From NCBI RefSeq assembly GCF_000473245.1, contig NC_022524.1, positions 170,001 through 234,000 of the forward strand: a stretch of 64,000 bases of DNA, written 5' to 3'. The position numbers and the translations under genes were made by a program. This document shows, in pieces, positions 34,198 through 42,821 of this stretch; within the stretch, counting starts at the first letter, position 1, and the number at the start of each line of letters is the position of its first letter. The stretch is from Bacillus infantis NRRL B-14911 (GTDB lineage Bacteria > Bacillota > Bacilli > Bacillales > Cytobacillaceae). The notes under the pieces were generated by a model, which saw only the letters and a program-made list of their open reading frames with translations, did not search any database and was not told the DNA's origin.

Positions 34198-34838
34198 GGG
34201 CTGTCCTGGCTTATGGTTGTTTCAGGAGGTTCGTTCAGTGCTCCAATTTCTTTCAGGATAAAATAAAATCCGCCTGCCGATACAATGGTAAAGCCCCAAT
34301 TCAGGATCTGCCTCAGCACGATTCCCTGGTCAAAGGCATCAACCCCGTATTTTCCAATGAGCCAGACCTTAATGGAGGCAAGAAGAATGAATTTCAGAGC
34401 AAAGCCTGCCGTGATCAGGCTGAAGATCATCAGTGTTTTGCTTTTAAAGAAAACTTCCTTCATGCTGCCCCTGTCTTTTCCCTGCAGTTCCATAAAATCG
34501 AGAGTGAAATAGAGGAAGACTGGCTTTTTCAGCACAATCGTCAACAAAAACAGGCAGCCCAGCACGTAAGAATAAATGACGTTATTCCATAGAAGCTGAA
34601 GGGCCGACCCGGCGAGCACATCGATCAGGGTGCCGATCACCAGGTTCACAAGAAGGAACAGGCCGAATAGATTGATTTTTTTAAGCTGAAAGAAGCGGTA
34701 CAGTGTATAGATGATGCCAGGTACGGATGACAGGATCATCGCCAGATAATCACCAAGCACGTCCCGGCCGTAATTCCAAACAACAAGAGGGAGCACAACA
34801 TAAAAGAGAATGTCTGGCACCATTGAATTTTTCTGCAT
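34194..34838 (-). CDS. VC0807-like integral membrane protein
   Basis: 214 residues with about six membrane segments and the pattern of VC0807-family proteins: an N-terminal helix with LFYVVLPLVVWNYGRDVLGDY, the second-helix motif SSVPGIIYTLYRF, and a central KSKTLMIFSLITAGFALKFILLA. These resemble septation protein A-like intracellular membrane proteins; function unknown. Its 3' end overlaps that of the convergent lipid kinase gene. Confidence 0.75.
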   Translation of the reverse strand: MQKNSMVPDILFYVVLPLVVWNYGRDVLGDYLAMILSSVPGIIYTLYRFFQLKKINLFGLFLLVNLVIGTLIDVLAGSALQLLWNNVIYSYVLGCLFLLTIVLKKPVFLYFTLDFMELQGKDRGSMKEVFFKSKTLMIFSLITAGFALKFILLASIKVWLIGKYGVDAFDQGIVLRQILNWGFTIVSAGGFYFILKEIGALNEPPETTISQDSP

Positions 34839-34928
34839 TTTTTTCGTTCCTGCCTTTTTTAAAGGTTTCTGTAATTAAGTATTCCCCATAGAAAGTAGAA
34901 CTCCTTTATTTTCTTATAGGAGTATACA

Positions 34929-34955
34929 AAAAAAGAGCCGCTGGGCTCTTTTTTA
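34929..34955. terminator. Bidirectional terminator after dps
   Basis: AGAGCC and GGCTCT stem with a 4-nt loop, flanked by A7 and T6. The stop codon of dps lies at its right edge. Confidence 0.85.
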
Positions 34956-35384
34956 TGCTAGGAAGGCTTTCAGCATCCAGATTTTCTTTTCCAGGTCTTC
35001 AATCAGCCCGACGGCAAGGTCTTCTGTGACCGGGTCGTTTTCTTCCTCGGCGAGTCCTGCCAGCTCTTTTAGTTCCGTGCTGATCGTGCTGTAGTCTGAT
35101 ATAAGGGCAGCGACCATTTCTTCTGCGGTTTCTTCACTGCCGTTATCCTTGATAGACGCATGTTCAAGGAACAAGCTCATTGTGGCAATCGGCCTGCTTC
35201 CTGCTGCCAATGCCCGTTCTGCAATTGTATCCACATTCGCTGCTGCTTCATTGTAAAGCTCTTCAAATTTCTCGTGCAGGGTGAAAAATGCAGGTCCTTT
35301 TACAAACCAGTGAAAACGGTGAAGTTTAGTATATAGGACGCTCCAGTTGGCGATTTGTTTATTCAGGCTGTTTGTCAAAGTCAT
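34953..35384 (-). CDS. dps: Dps/MrgA-type ferritin-like DNA-binding protein
   Basis: 143-residue four-helix miniferritin that forms dodecamers, oxidises and stores iron with hydrogen peroxide, and protects DNA. Ferroxidase residues are seen: the [23 protein letters not shown] stretch (His about 22 and 25, Glu/Asp after it) and [18 protein letters not shown] precedes the ATG. A perfect PerR box lies just upstream of its promoter, as for mrgA in B. subtilis, so induction by peroxide is expected. Confidence 0.94.
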   Translation of the reverse strand: MTLTNSLNKQIANWSVLYTKLHRFHWFVKGPAFFTLHEKFEELYNEAAANVDTIAERALAAGSRPIATMSLFLEHASIKDNGSEETAEEMVAALISDYSTISTELKELAGLAEEENDPVTEDLAVGLIEDLEKKIWMLKAFLA

Positions 35385-35415
35385 AGTGATTTCCTCCTCG
35401 TTTTGTCCTTAATTA

Positions 35416-35444
35416 AATTATATCAAATATTATTTTATAATCAA
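35416..35444 (-). promoter_or_regulatory. Promoter of dps
   Basis: On the minus strand TTGATT and TATAAT are 16 bp apart, about 35 bp before the dps start codon. Confidence 0.7.
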
Positions 35445-35451
35445 TACTTAT

Positions 35452-35466
35452 TTATAATAATTATAA
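35452..35466 (-). promoter_or_regulatory. PerR box
   Basis: TTATAATAATTATAA matches the PerR consensus TTATAATnATTATAA at every fixed position. It lies 7 bp upstream of the dps -35 element. Confidence 0.88.
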
Positions 35467-35482
35467 ATAAAATATAAGTATA

Positions 35483-35511
35483 AAAAAACGGCCATTAGAG
35501 GGCCGTTTTCA
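35483..35511 (-). terminator. Terminator after the DedA-family gene
   Basis: AAAACGGCC and GGCCGTTTT stem with a 6-nt loop; T7 follows on the minus strand. Confidence 0.88.
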
Positions 35512-35512
35512 G

Positions 35513-36094
35513 TCAGACGGTTTTTTTCTTTTTGCGCATAATCAGATAGATGATATATACGATGACAATCAAAGCTCCGCCTATAAGTGTCAGCATCCCG
35601 AAGTTCTCTTCAATGAAGGGCCGCGCCTGGGCGCCAAGTACCATAATAAGGGCAGCTTCAAGGAAGAAGCGAGCGCCTCTGCCTATGATGGACCAGATAA
35701 TGAGGGTCCTAAGCTGGACTTTTGTGATGCCGGCAAAAATGGTGAACACTTTATAAGGAATTGGGGTAAAGCCTGCAATAAGGATGGCTACTGGCCCGTA
35801 TTTATTGAAATAGTTCTCGACTTTCTGGATTCTTTCTTCAGAGATGATGTACCGCAAAACAGGGCGGCCCAGTTTTTTACCGATGAACCATCCGAGAATG
35901 GCGCCAAGGACAGATGCCACGGTTGTGATGAACGCATACCAGATGACGCGGTCGGGATTGGAAATGCCCATTGGGATTAATAGTACATCCGGAGGGATAG
36001 GGAAGAAGGATGAGTCGGCAAAGGACACAAAAAACAATCCAAAGATACCATACTCCATAAGCCATTCTTCAATCGAGTGAATCAGTTCTGACAT
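35513..36094 (-). CDS. DedA/YqaA-type VTT-domain membrane protein
   Basis: 193 residues. The DedA/VTT core is visible: GLFFVSFADSSFFPIPPDVLLIPMG (re-entrant loop with Pro and acidic residues), GWFIGKKLGRPVLRYI, the FTPIPYKVFTIFAG motif and a long final helix with a lysine-rich tail. DedA proteins are implicated in flipping lipid carriers such as undecaprenyl phosphate or phosphatidylethanolamine. AGGAGAT lies before ATG 36094. It is monocistronic. Confidence 0.88.
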   Translation of the reverse strand: MSELIHSIEEWLMEYGIFGLFFVSFADSSFFPIPPDVLLIPMGISNPDRVIWYAFITTVASVLGAILGWFIGKKLGRPVLRYIISEERIQKVENYFNKYGPVAILIAGFTPIPYKVFTIFAGITKVQLRTLIIWSIIGRGARFFLEAALIMVLGAQARPFIEENFGMLTLIGGALIVIVYIIYLIMRKKKKTV

Positions 36095-36245
36095 AACGGA
36101 TCTCCTTTAGCAGCTTCGTTAAATATCCTCAAGCCCCTTGTACAGAGAGCTTAAGGACAGCACACGAGAAGTATATCATTTACTGTCTGCCAAGTCATGC
36201 AGGAGTCCGATAATTACATTCATTTTCAAAAAAGGCAAAGGGGGA

Positions 36246-36899
36246 TTACCGATGGCCGGCTGATCCGGCATTTCCTGTACCCGACAAGAATAAAAGGGTA
36301 TACATCTGCCTTGCAAGAAGATAAATGAATGCCCCGATCAGGATGGCGAACAGGTCGAGCCAAAGCCCATTCTGGTATTTTTCAGGCTGCTTGAACCAGT
36401 CAAGCGATGTCAAACCCGAGATAAGAGCAGCCGGAACAAGAATGACCACCCAGGGGCTCTGCAGCCATTTCGCTTTATAAGCCTGTGACACAGCTTCATA
36501 CAATACCTCTGCGATCCCTGCAAGGAAGAACACAAGCATATAGGTGGTGAAAAGGTAGCCGGGCTCCAGGCCAAACTCATACTGCGGGTTATAATACACC
36601 ATAGCCTCGTATGATAGGAGATGAAGGGAAGCCGTCAGTAAAATCGTGCTGAAGAGGAACCGGAAAATTTTATAAAAAGGAAAAACGGCTTTCTTCAGCT
36701 CTGAGCTGATTCGCTTTTCATTCCCGAAGCATCTGATCGCTTCCCCGGCGGCTTCCTCCTCGGACCAGCCGAATGCCATCAGCTCTTTTGCATGCTCTTC
36801 AAGATGAGAGGTCATCTCAAGCCTCAGCTCTTCCCGTTCAGAATGGTCCATTGGCAGGCCGTCAACGATATGATCAATATACTGATCGATTGTCTTCAT
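36246..36899 (-). CDS. Permease prefix domain 1 membrane protein
   Basis: 217 residues. The N-terminal soluble domain (about 1-65, SEREELRLEMTSHLEEHAKELMAFGWSEEEAAGEAIRCFGN) is the HAAS-type signalling domain that binds PadR-like regulators. At least four membrane helices follow. Its ATG overlaps the padR stop by 4 bp, so it is translated with padR. In such pairs the membrane protein probably senses a membrane signal and alters PadR activity; this is inference from gene pairing. Confidence 0.85.
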   Translation of the reverse strand: MKTIDQYIDHIVDGLPMDHSEREELRLEMTSHLEEHAKELMAFGWSEEEAAGEAIRCFGNEKRISSELKKAVFPFYKIFRFLFSTILLTASLHLLSYEAMVYYNPQYEFGLEPGYLFTTYMLVFFLAGIAEVLYEAVSQAYKAKWLQSPWVVILVPAALISGLTSLDWFKQPEKYQNGLWLDLFAILIGAFIYLLARQMYTLLFLSGTGNAGSAGHR

Positions 36900-37222
36900 G
36901 AGTAGCCCTCCGAAAATTTGTGGATCAAATCGCTGATCTTGTTCCAGTTTTTGAGCTTTTTGCCCAATTCTTTGCGGCCGTCTTCGGTGATGCTGTAATA
37001 CTTCCGCCTGCTGGCTTCAAGCTCCTGATGCCAGTAGGAAGTGACAAACCCTTTTGCCTCCAGCCGCTTGAGAGCCGGATATAGAGTTCCTTCATTCATG
37101 CTGTATGCTTCATCGCTTTTTTTGCGGATTTCCTTTGTCATTTCATATCCATAGCTGTCTTTTTCAGAAAGAAGGGATAATAAAAGAATATCGATGCTTC
37201 CTTTTAACAGTTCTTTATCCAC
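36896..37222 (-). CDS. PadR-family transcriptional repressor
   Basis: 108 residues, all one PadR domain: winged helix KELLKGSIDILLLSLLSEKDSYGYEMTKEI, wing region MNEGTLYPALKRLEAKGFV, and the RRKYYSITEDGRKEL strand. GTG 37222 is chosen because GGAGGT lies 7 bp upstream and PadR proteins of this size begin [M]DKELLKGS; the ATG 7 codons earlier has no site. A matching inverted repeat lies just upstream, so it probably represses its own operon with the membrane protein. Confidence 0.9.
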   Translation of the reverse strand: MDKELLKGSIDILLLSLLSEKDSYGYEMTKEIRKKSDEAYSMNEGTLYPALKRLEAKGFVTSYWHQELEASRRKYYSITEDGRKELGKKLKNWNKISDLIHKFSEGYS

Positions 37223-37247
37223 GAAGGGTACCTCCAGGTTCATTTGT

Positions 37248-37275
37248 TTACATTGTACTTCAATGTACATTGTAT
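37248..37275. promoter_or_regulatory. Probable PadR operator
   Basis: TGTAC-TTCAAT-GTACA (37254-37269) lies in a longer imperfect repeat TACATTGTAC...GTACATTGTA. PadR-family sites are often ATGT/ACAT-type dyads, so this is the expected autoregulatory site between padR and the divergent permease gene. Confidence 0.6.
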
Positions 37276-37344
37276 TACAAGGTAAAGGGCGAAAGGTAAT
37301 GAAATCAGTTACAATGGGTATAGAGATAACAAAGGAGTTTTTAT

Positions 37345-38202
37345 ATGGAATATTTACTATTTTTATTGCTGGGCGGAGTGATCAGCGTCCTCTCCGGCTT
37401 CTTTGGAGTAGGAGGAGGATTCATCCTGACGCCTGTTCTGCTATTGATCGGGTTTGCGCCCCTTGAGGCGATTGCAACCAGCCTTTTTTTCTCAATAGGC
37501 ACTTCACTGTCAGGTATAGGCGCCCATTTCAGGCTGAAAAATATCCTTTGGAAGGAAGGGGCAATACTCGGGGTGAGCGGTATGCTTGCCACCCAGGCCG
37601 CAAAGCCGCTGGTGCTGTTCCTAAGTGAAAAAGGCCTGGATGCAACCGTTATCCCGGCCTGCTATATTGTACTGCTCTCCTATTTCGCGTTCACTATGTT
37701 CCGGCAGGGAAAAAAGACCGGTGAACAGTCCCGCGAGGGCAGGCCATCCCTGGCTGGAATGCTGCTGATCGGATTTTCAGGCGGTTTTGTCTCTGCCGCT
37801 TTAGGAGTGGGCGGAGGGTTCATCATGGTTCCCCTGTCAATCGCCTTTCTGGGACTGCAGCCGAGAAAGGCAGTGGGGACAAGCCTGTTTGCTGTCCTTC
37901 TGATTGTCAGCACTGGATTCCTGTCGTATGCATCTGCTGTGGAGATCAGTTATCTGACTGCCATCCTGCTTGTTGCCGGCGGCCTTGTCGGATCCCAGGC
38001 CGGCGCATGGCTGACCAATTTTTATAAAAATAAGGACATCAGCCTGCTGCTTTCAGGATTGTATATTGCGACTCTCCTAAGCGTCGTTTTCAAGCTGGTC
38101 CATCACAATCTGATCGGCATTGTCCTGCTGAGCCTATTTATTACTTATTTCTTTTTCCTGTCACTGTCGAAGATCATCAGGAAGAAGGAAGCGGAGGCAT
38201 AG
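37345..38202 (+). CDS. TauE/SafE-family sulfite/anion export permease
   Basis: 285 residues with eight to nine membrane helices arranged as two repeats, each with the family motif: SGFFGVGGGFILTPVLLLIG near 16-36 and SAALGVGGGFIMVPLSIAFLG near 150-170. Family members move sulfite, sulfoacetate or similar anions. AGGAG precedes ATG 37345. It is divergent from padR and could share its operator region, but no metabolic partner lies next to it. Substrate not determined. Confidence 0.88.
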   Translation: MEYLLFLLLGGVISVLSGFFGVGGGFILTPVLLLIGFAPLEAIATSLFFSIGTSLSGIGAHFRLKNILWKEGAILGVSGMLATQAAKPLVLFLSEKGLDATVIPACYIVLLSYFAFTMFRQGKKTGEQSREGRPSLAGMLLIGFSGGFVSAALGVGGGFIMVPLSIAFLGLQPRKAVGTSLFAVLLIVSTGFLSYASAVEISYLTAILLVAGGLVGSQAGAWLTNFYKNKDISLLLSGLYIATLLSVVFKLVHHNLIGIVLLSLFITYFFFLSLSKIIRKKEAEA

Positions 38203-38205
38203 AGG

Positions 38206-38240
38206 CAGGAGGGGAGGGCGCTTTGCCCTCCTCTTTTTTT
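38206..38240. terminator. Terminator after the TauE-type gene
   Basis: GAGGGC-GCTTT-GCCCTC stem flanked by further GGAG/CTCC pairing, then T7. It lies between the TauE-type gene and the end of argS. Confidence 0.85.
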
Positions 38241-39927
38241 ACATTTTCTTTGGCGCCGCAATCCCAAGCAGCCGCAGCCCTTCTTCAAGGACAAGGGATA
38301 CAGCCCGGACCAGGCTGAGTCTTGTCTCAAGCCCCGGCGTATCGTCCAGTATCCGGATCTGCCCATAATATTTATTGAAGCTCTGTGCCACATTGATGAT
38401 ATACTTGGCAATCACTGAAGGCGAATAATGCTTATGGGCTTCTTCAATCTTCCCGGTAAAGAGGCTGAGCTGCTTGAGCAGATCCCAGCTGTAAGGGTCG
38501 CTGAGCCCCTGCTCCATCCTGCCGGCTGTCCCGGCCTTTTGAAGGATGGAGCTTGCCCTTGCATTTGTGTACTGGATATAAGGGCCGGTCTCACCTTCAA
38601 ATGTAAGCATTTCTTCCAGAGAAAAATCAATATGGTTGAGGCGGTCATTTTTCAAGTCGTGAAAAAGGACTGCTCCGATGCCGACAGCGGCAGCGGTTTC
38701 TTCCTTCTGCTCAAGAGAAGGATTCTTGCGGCAGATATTCTCATAAGCAAGCTCGACCGCTTCATTCAGAACATCCTCAAGCAGGACGACCCTGCCTTTC
38801 CTTGTCGACATTTTCTTGCCGTCCTTCAGATAAAGCCCGAAAGGTATATGATGCATATTTTCTGCCCACTGAAAGCCCAGCTTTTTCAGAACAAGCTTCA
38901 GCTGCCTGAAGTGGACGGACTGCTCCTGGCCGACGACATACAGGCTTTCAGAGAAGCGATAGGTTTCTTGCCGAAAGATGGCTGCGGCCAGGTCGCGGGT
39001 TGCATAAAGGGTTGCTCCATCCGATTTTTTGATCAGGCAGGGTGGGAGGCCATGTTCTTCCAAGGTGACCACTGCTGCTCCCTCGGATTGAGTCAGGAGG
39101 TTCCGGGACTGCAGGAGCTCTACGGCTTTTTCCATTTTATCGTTGTAAAAGGCCTCTCCGTTATAGGAATCAAAAGAGATGCCCAAAAGTTCATAGATCC
39201 GGTTGAACTCTTTTAATGATTCTTCCCTGAACCAGCTCCATAGCGCAAAAGCCTCATCATTACCCCGTTCAAGCTCCCGGAACCAGCGGCGCGCTTCGTT
39301 TTCGAGATCAGGATCTTTCTCTGCCTCCTCATGGAAACGGATGTAAAGCTTGAATAGTTCAGCGATCGGCTTTTCTTTTACAGTGCGGGGGGTGCCCCAT
39401 TTCTTATAGGCGGTAATCAGCTTGCCGAATTGGGTTCCCCAATCTCCGAGGTGATTGATCCTGATAACCTCATAGCCGCATTTTTCAGCTATCAGGCTGA
39501 TGCTGTTCCCGATAACGGTTGAACGCAGATGGCCCATTGAAAACGGCTTGGCAATATTGGGGGCTGAGAAATCAATAGTGATAGTCTTTCCTGTGCCTAC
39601 GCTGCTATTGCCGTATAGGGAGCCGGCTTCAAGAAGGGACTGCAGGATCTCCAAGCCAACTTTCTCCTTCGAGAAGAAAATATTCAGGTACGGGCCGTGT
39701 GCTTCTGCCTGGTCAATGAGGCTGTGCTGCAGCTTTCCGGCGGCTTCAGCAGCGATTACTGCCGGGGCCTGCTTCATTTTTTTGGCAAGGGTGAAGCAGG
39801 GAAATGCCAGGTCGCCGTGCGCCGTATTCTTTGGCACTTCAATCAAGCCGGCAAGCTCAGCAGCTGTAAGCCGGTCTTCAAACAGTTCCCAAAGCGCTTC
39901 AGTAAAGATTGCTTTCAGTTTGATCAT
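38239..39927 (-). CDS. argS: Arginyl-tRNA synthetase
   Basis: 562-residue class I aminoacyl-tRNA synthetase that charges tRNA-Arg with arginine. Seen: N-terminal tRNA-recognition (Add1) domain with HGDLAFPCFTLAK, the HIGH-like segment SAPNIAKPFSMGHLRST (about 120-136), the KMSKS-like KKMSTRKG and the C-terminal DALR anticodon-binding domain (GPYIQYTNARASSILQKA). ATG 39927 has AAGGAGA upstream. A T-box leader with a CGC (Arg) specifier precedes it. Bacillus usually has an argS elsewhere without a T-box; this may be a second, starvation-induced copy, which needs the whole genome to confirm. Confidence 0.95.
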   Translation of the reverse strand: MIKLKAIFTEALWELFEDRLTAAELAGLIEVPKNTAHGDLAFPCFTLAKKMKQAPAVIAAEAAGKLQHSLIDQAEAHGPYLNIFFSKEKVGLEILQSLLEAGSLYGNSSVGTGKTITIDFSAPNIAKPFSMGHLRSTVIGNSISLIAEKCGYEVIRINHLGDWGTQFGKLITAYKKWGTPRTVKEKPIAELFKLYIRFHEEAEKDPDLENEARRWFRELERGNDEAFALWSWFREESLKEFNRIYELLGISFDSYNGEAFYNDKMEKAVELLQSRNLLTQSEGAAVVTLEEHGLPPCLIKKSDGATLYATRDLAAAIFRQETYRFSESLYVVGQEQSVHFRQLKLVLKKLGFQWAENMHHIPFGLYLKDGKKMSTRKGRVVLLEDVLNEAVELAYENICRKNPSLEQKEETAAAVGIGAVLFHDLKNDRLNHIDFSLEEMLTFEGETGPYIQYTNARASSILQKAGTAGRMEQGLSDPYSWDLLKQLSLFTGKIEEAHKHYSPSVIAKYIINVAQSFNKYYGQIRILDDTPGLETRLSLVRAVSLVLEEGLRLLGIAAPKKM

Positions 39928-39963
39928 GGGATCTTTCTCCTTCTTGTTGATGTAATTGAACAC

Positions 39964-40190
39964 AAAAAAGCCCGCCTCTTATAAAAGAGACGAGCCTGTT
40001 ATACCCGCGGTGCCACTCTGATTGTCCATAGGACCTCTTGACATGATAACGGGGGATGGCCCCGGCAGGACCTACTTTGACTTTCGGCCCGGCATCTCCT
40101 AAGTGCGCTTCATAAAAGGGTCCCTGCAGGCTTTCACCATCCCTGCATCGCTTCAGGGGACGGCCCTTTACTACTCTCTTCATCATTGAT
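39964..40190 (-). ncRNA. T-box leader of argS (specifier CGC, arginine)
   Basis: On the minus strand: the stem I features GATGGTGAAAGCC and GAAGCGCACTT with the specifier CGC (40105-40107), then the T-box core AGAGTGGCACCGCGG (40005-40019) and a terminator (39964-39999, GCTCGTCTCTT against AAGAGGCGGGC with a T6 end). Uncharged tRNA-Arg binding the specifier and T-box would favour the antiterminator and allow argS transcription under arginine starvation. Confidence 0.93.
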
Positions 40191-40221
40191 TGACTATATC
40201 GCTGCGTTGAATATTACACGT

Positions 40222-40249
40222 ATTATATCCTATTGTATAAAAATTGCAA
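40222..40249 (-). promoter_or_regulatory. Promoter of the argS T-box transcript
   Basis: On the minus strand TTGCAA, 16-bp spacer, TATAAT, about 40 bp before the T-box leader. It lies next to the end of the rodA-type gene. Confidence 0.75.
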
Positions 40250-40251
40250 GA

Positions 40252-41424
40252 TTATTGTGAATCGGATGAAAACATATAGGTTTTATGATGGAAGCGGATG
40301 CTGAAGATCAAGCCCATCGCAAACATATTTCCCATCAGCGAGCTTCCGCCATAGCTGATGAAGGGAAGCGGTATCCCTGTGATCGGCAGCAGCTGTATGG
40401 TCATGCCGATATTCTGGAATACATGGAACGTAATCATACTGATGATCCCTGTACAAATATAAGTATTATAAGGATCCTTGGTTTCCATAGCCGTCTTGGT
40501 CAAATGATAGATTAAGAGGAAAAAAAGGCTGATGACGACGCTTGCCCCAAGGAAGCCATATTCCTCTCCGATGACGCTGAAGATGAAATCGGAATGATTA
40601 TCGGGGATATTGACCTGCCTGTCGCCGACCCCTTTCCCTGTTATAAGGCCGGAGCCAATAGCCTGGAGCGAGCGCAGCAGCTGAAGGCCGGCAGACTGCC
40701 CATAGCTCTCGGGATCGAGCCATGAATAGATCCGGTCAAATTGATAAGGATCGACCTTTAAATATTTTTCAATAACGTCAGGCGCCCAAATGACCAGGTA
40801 AAGGACGCTGGCGGCAAAACCGATGCCTGCGCTGTAGATGGGCAGCAGAATCTTCCATGAGATCCCGGAGACGAAGATGATCCCAAGCATGATGGCAATG
40901 ATGACGAGGGCAGTTCCCAAGTCCTGAACAAGGATGAGGCCGAGCGGCAAAGCGGTCACAGCACCAAGCTTGATCAAAAGATAAAAGTCGGTCTTCAGTG
41001 TTTTCTGGACGAATTTCTCGTGATGGGAGGCGATCAGCTTGCTGAGAGCCATGATCAGGAATACTTTAACAAATTCGGATGGCTGTATCGAACCGACGCC
41101 GGGGATGACAAACCAGCTTTTTGCTCCTTTGATTACGGGAGCGATGCTGTCAGGGGCGAGGGCAAGCGCGACAAGCAGGAGTATGCCGAAAGCATAGAGG
41201 ATCCAGGAAAGCTTCCTGAATTGCTCACTGTCGAAATACATGGTCACGCCCGCGATGAAAGCGCCGACGCCATACCAGAAAATCTGCATCAGCAAGAAAT
41301 TTTTATCATATTGCTGTAAGGTTTGGGCGCTGTAGATCGCTGTACAGCTGACTATGGCAAATAACAGCAGCAGAAAGCTCAGCGTCCAGTCGAAGCGGTC
41401 GGAAGGCTTAAGTGAACGATCCAT
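40252..41424 (-). CDS. rodA: RodA/FtsW-type peptidoglycan glycosyltransferase (SEDS)
   Basis: 390-residue SEDS membrane protein with ten membrane helices that polymerises lipid II with a class B PBP. Family marks: GAKSWFVIPGVGSIQPSEFVKV (loop with the conserved W-x5-G motif and Glu), LVQDLGTALVI, the QSAGLQLLRSLQAIGSGLITGKG periplasmic loop with the catalytic-region Asp nearby in PDNHSDFIFSVIGEE, and the C-terminal GIPLPFISYGGSS. Length fits RodA (393). ATG 41424 has GGGTG 9 bp upstream. It is closer to RodA than to FtsW, but paralogues exist. Confidence 0.92.
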   Translation of the reverse strand: MDRSLKPSDRFDWTLSFLLLLFAIVSCTAIYSAQTLQQYDKNFLLMQIFWYGVGAFIAGVTMYFDSEQFRKLSWILYAFGILLLVALALAPDSIAPVIKGAKSWFVIPGVGSIQPSEFVKVFLIMALSKLIASHHEKFVQKTLKTDFYLLIKLGAVTALPLGLILVQDLGTALVIIAIMLGIIFVSGISWKILLPIYSAGIGFAASVLYLVIWAPDVIEKYLKVDPYQFDRIYSWLDPESYGQSAGLQLLRSLQAIGSGLITGKGVGDRQVNIPDNHSDFIFSVIGEEYGFLGASVVISLFFLLIYHLTKTAMETKDPYNTYICTGIISMITFHVFQNIGMTIQLLPITGIPLPFISYGGSSLMGNMFAMGLIFSIRFHHKTYMFSSDSQ

Positions 41425-41951
41425 TATAAAATACACCCTGTTTCATTTCGGTTTGGCCATTGTTTATATAATCCGCCCTGCTTCTAATACATCTGCAGGG
41501 GAGGCGGGTGGATTCTGGCGAAAGTCCGGATTAGTTTTTTAATTATAGAAAGCGGCTAATAGTATAGACGTATCTGCCAGGCAGATTGTTTCCTTTAAAG
41601 GATAATTTTTCAAACTTAATAGGAAAAATAGAGTTTTTATGGCGGTCATATTTTTGCTCAATCTGCTGAAGCTTTAATGGCAAATGAATGATCAGCGTCA
41701 TTCTTGCATTGTGAAGTTCACCATAAATTGGAAAGTTACAGCGATTTATATTTTTATTAAAACTAAGAAGTTTTCAATGTTTTTTGCTAAAATAGGGATA
41801 TTGTATCCGGACGGGCATGGCAGCTTAAGCGTGAAGCCAGGCTGTGCACTTTAATAGATCAGAAGATGCATTAAACTTCGACAACTGTTCAGCCCCGCGC
41901 TCCATCGGCTCAGAAATCATCTTTTTTCATTTTTATTCGGAGGTTCTGCTA
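41425..41951. other. 527-bp gap between rodA and the next gene, with a palindrome
   Basis: No coding frame with a good ribosome site was found here. A palindrome ATCTGCC-A-GGCAGAT lies at 41572-41586, and an AT-rich stretch (41590-41790) precedes the gene. The last 130 bp (to the TTG start at 41952) are in frame with the downstream gene but lack a start signal. It could hold an operator or small RNA; I cannot assign either. Confidence 0.4.
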
Positions 41952-42728
41952 TTGAAAAAGAATCATAACAGCTCGCGTGATCTCATATATGTCCACTTAA
42001 ATGAACAGGAAAATTACGTAATGTCTTACGGCATTGAATTTGAGGAGTTTGCCCGTTCACTGTCAGATGTAATGGCGAATCTCCTGCTGCTGAAGCATGG
42101 ATTTGATGATGGGGAATTTAACCGGCATACGCTCCTGGAGTATGTTCCGTATGAAAAGCTGAATAAGCTGCTTTCTGATGATGTCTACAACTATGGCGAC
42201 TTCTGCTGGATTGATTTTGAAGAACTTGACGGGCTGAACGAGCTGCCGGGCCAGACCATTGCAGAGTTATTGTATCTGGGACATCTCAAGGAGCACCTGA
42301 AAGCGCCATTTTATAACTATCTTGGCAACCGCTTTGTGTATCTGGCCCATGATGACGGCTGGTATAACAAAACCTATTACCGGGACATGGCTGATTTTTA
42401 CCGCCTGCTGAGCCAGCTGATCCCTGAAAAGCTGAGCGAAATCAAGCCGGAAAAATCACTTCTTGGCCTGCGGAAGAAAGGTTCATTCCCGCCGGTGCCG
42501 CAAGAAGCCATTTCCTACATGAAAGACATGATGAGGGAAGGCGCCGTCATCTCCATCAGACAGACCGATCAAAACCGCGCGCGGATTGAAATCCCCATCT
42601 GGGTGATCGGCGACTTTGCCAATATGGACGACATGTACGAAGAATACGAAAGCATCGCAAAAGAAAAATGTGAAGCCAAGCTTGTGTTTGATAAAAAAAC
42701 ACGGGAATGGAAGCTGTATGCGAGATGA
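41952..42728 (+). CDS. Conserved-looking cytosolic protein of unknown function
   Basis: 258 residues: NSSRDLIYVHLNEQENYVMSYG at the start, then an acidic, aromatic-rich stretch (YNYGDFCWIDFEELDGLNELPG; FYNYLGNRFVYLAHDDGWYNKTYYRD), and a C-terminal alpha/beta part ending AKLVFDKKTREWKLYAR. No membrane helix, no signal peptide and no domain I recognise; charge pattern suggests a soluble cytosolic protein. TTG 41952 is chosen with CGGAGG about 8 bp upstream; an ATG at 41844 has no site. Codon use is native. A terminator follows, then the 52-bp repeat array. Confidence 0.8.
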   Translation: MKKNHNSSRDLIYVHLNEQENYVMSYGIEFEEFARSLSDVMANLLLLKHGFDDGEFNRHTLLEYVPYEKLNKLLSDDVYNYGDFCWIDFEELDGLNELPGQTIAELLYLGHLKEHLKAPFYNYLGNRFVYLAHDDGWYNKTYYRDMADFYRLLSQLIPEKLSEIKPEKSLLGLRKKGSFPPVPQEAISYMKDMMREGAVISIRQTDQNRARIEIPIWVIGDFANMDDMYEEYESIAKEKCEAKLVFDKKTREWKLYAR

Positions 42729-42730
42729 GG

Positions 42731-42763
42731 AAAGCCCGGCAGACGTGCCGGGCTTTTTTTTGA
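42731..42763 (+). terminator. Terminator after the unknown gene
   Basis: AAAGCCCGGCA and TGCCGGGCTTT stem with a 4-nt loop, followed by T7, about 3 bp after the stop codon. Confidence 0.92.
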
Positions 42764-42821
42764 GGGGACGATGGGGTGCTGGTGAGTGTGGGTGTGGCCT
42801 TCTGGAAAGTATTTGAAGAAT

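Noticed and set aside
41690-41850. Short frame ATG in the AT-rich leader
   Set aside because: No ribosome site, poor codon use and no similarity to a known family.
42616-42816. 66-codon frame over the end of the 41952 gene
   Set aside because: It overlaps the real gene and its terminator in another frame.
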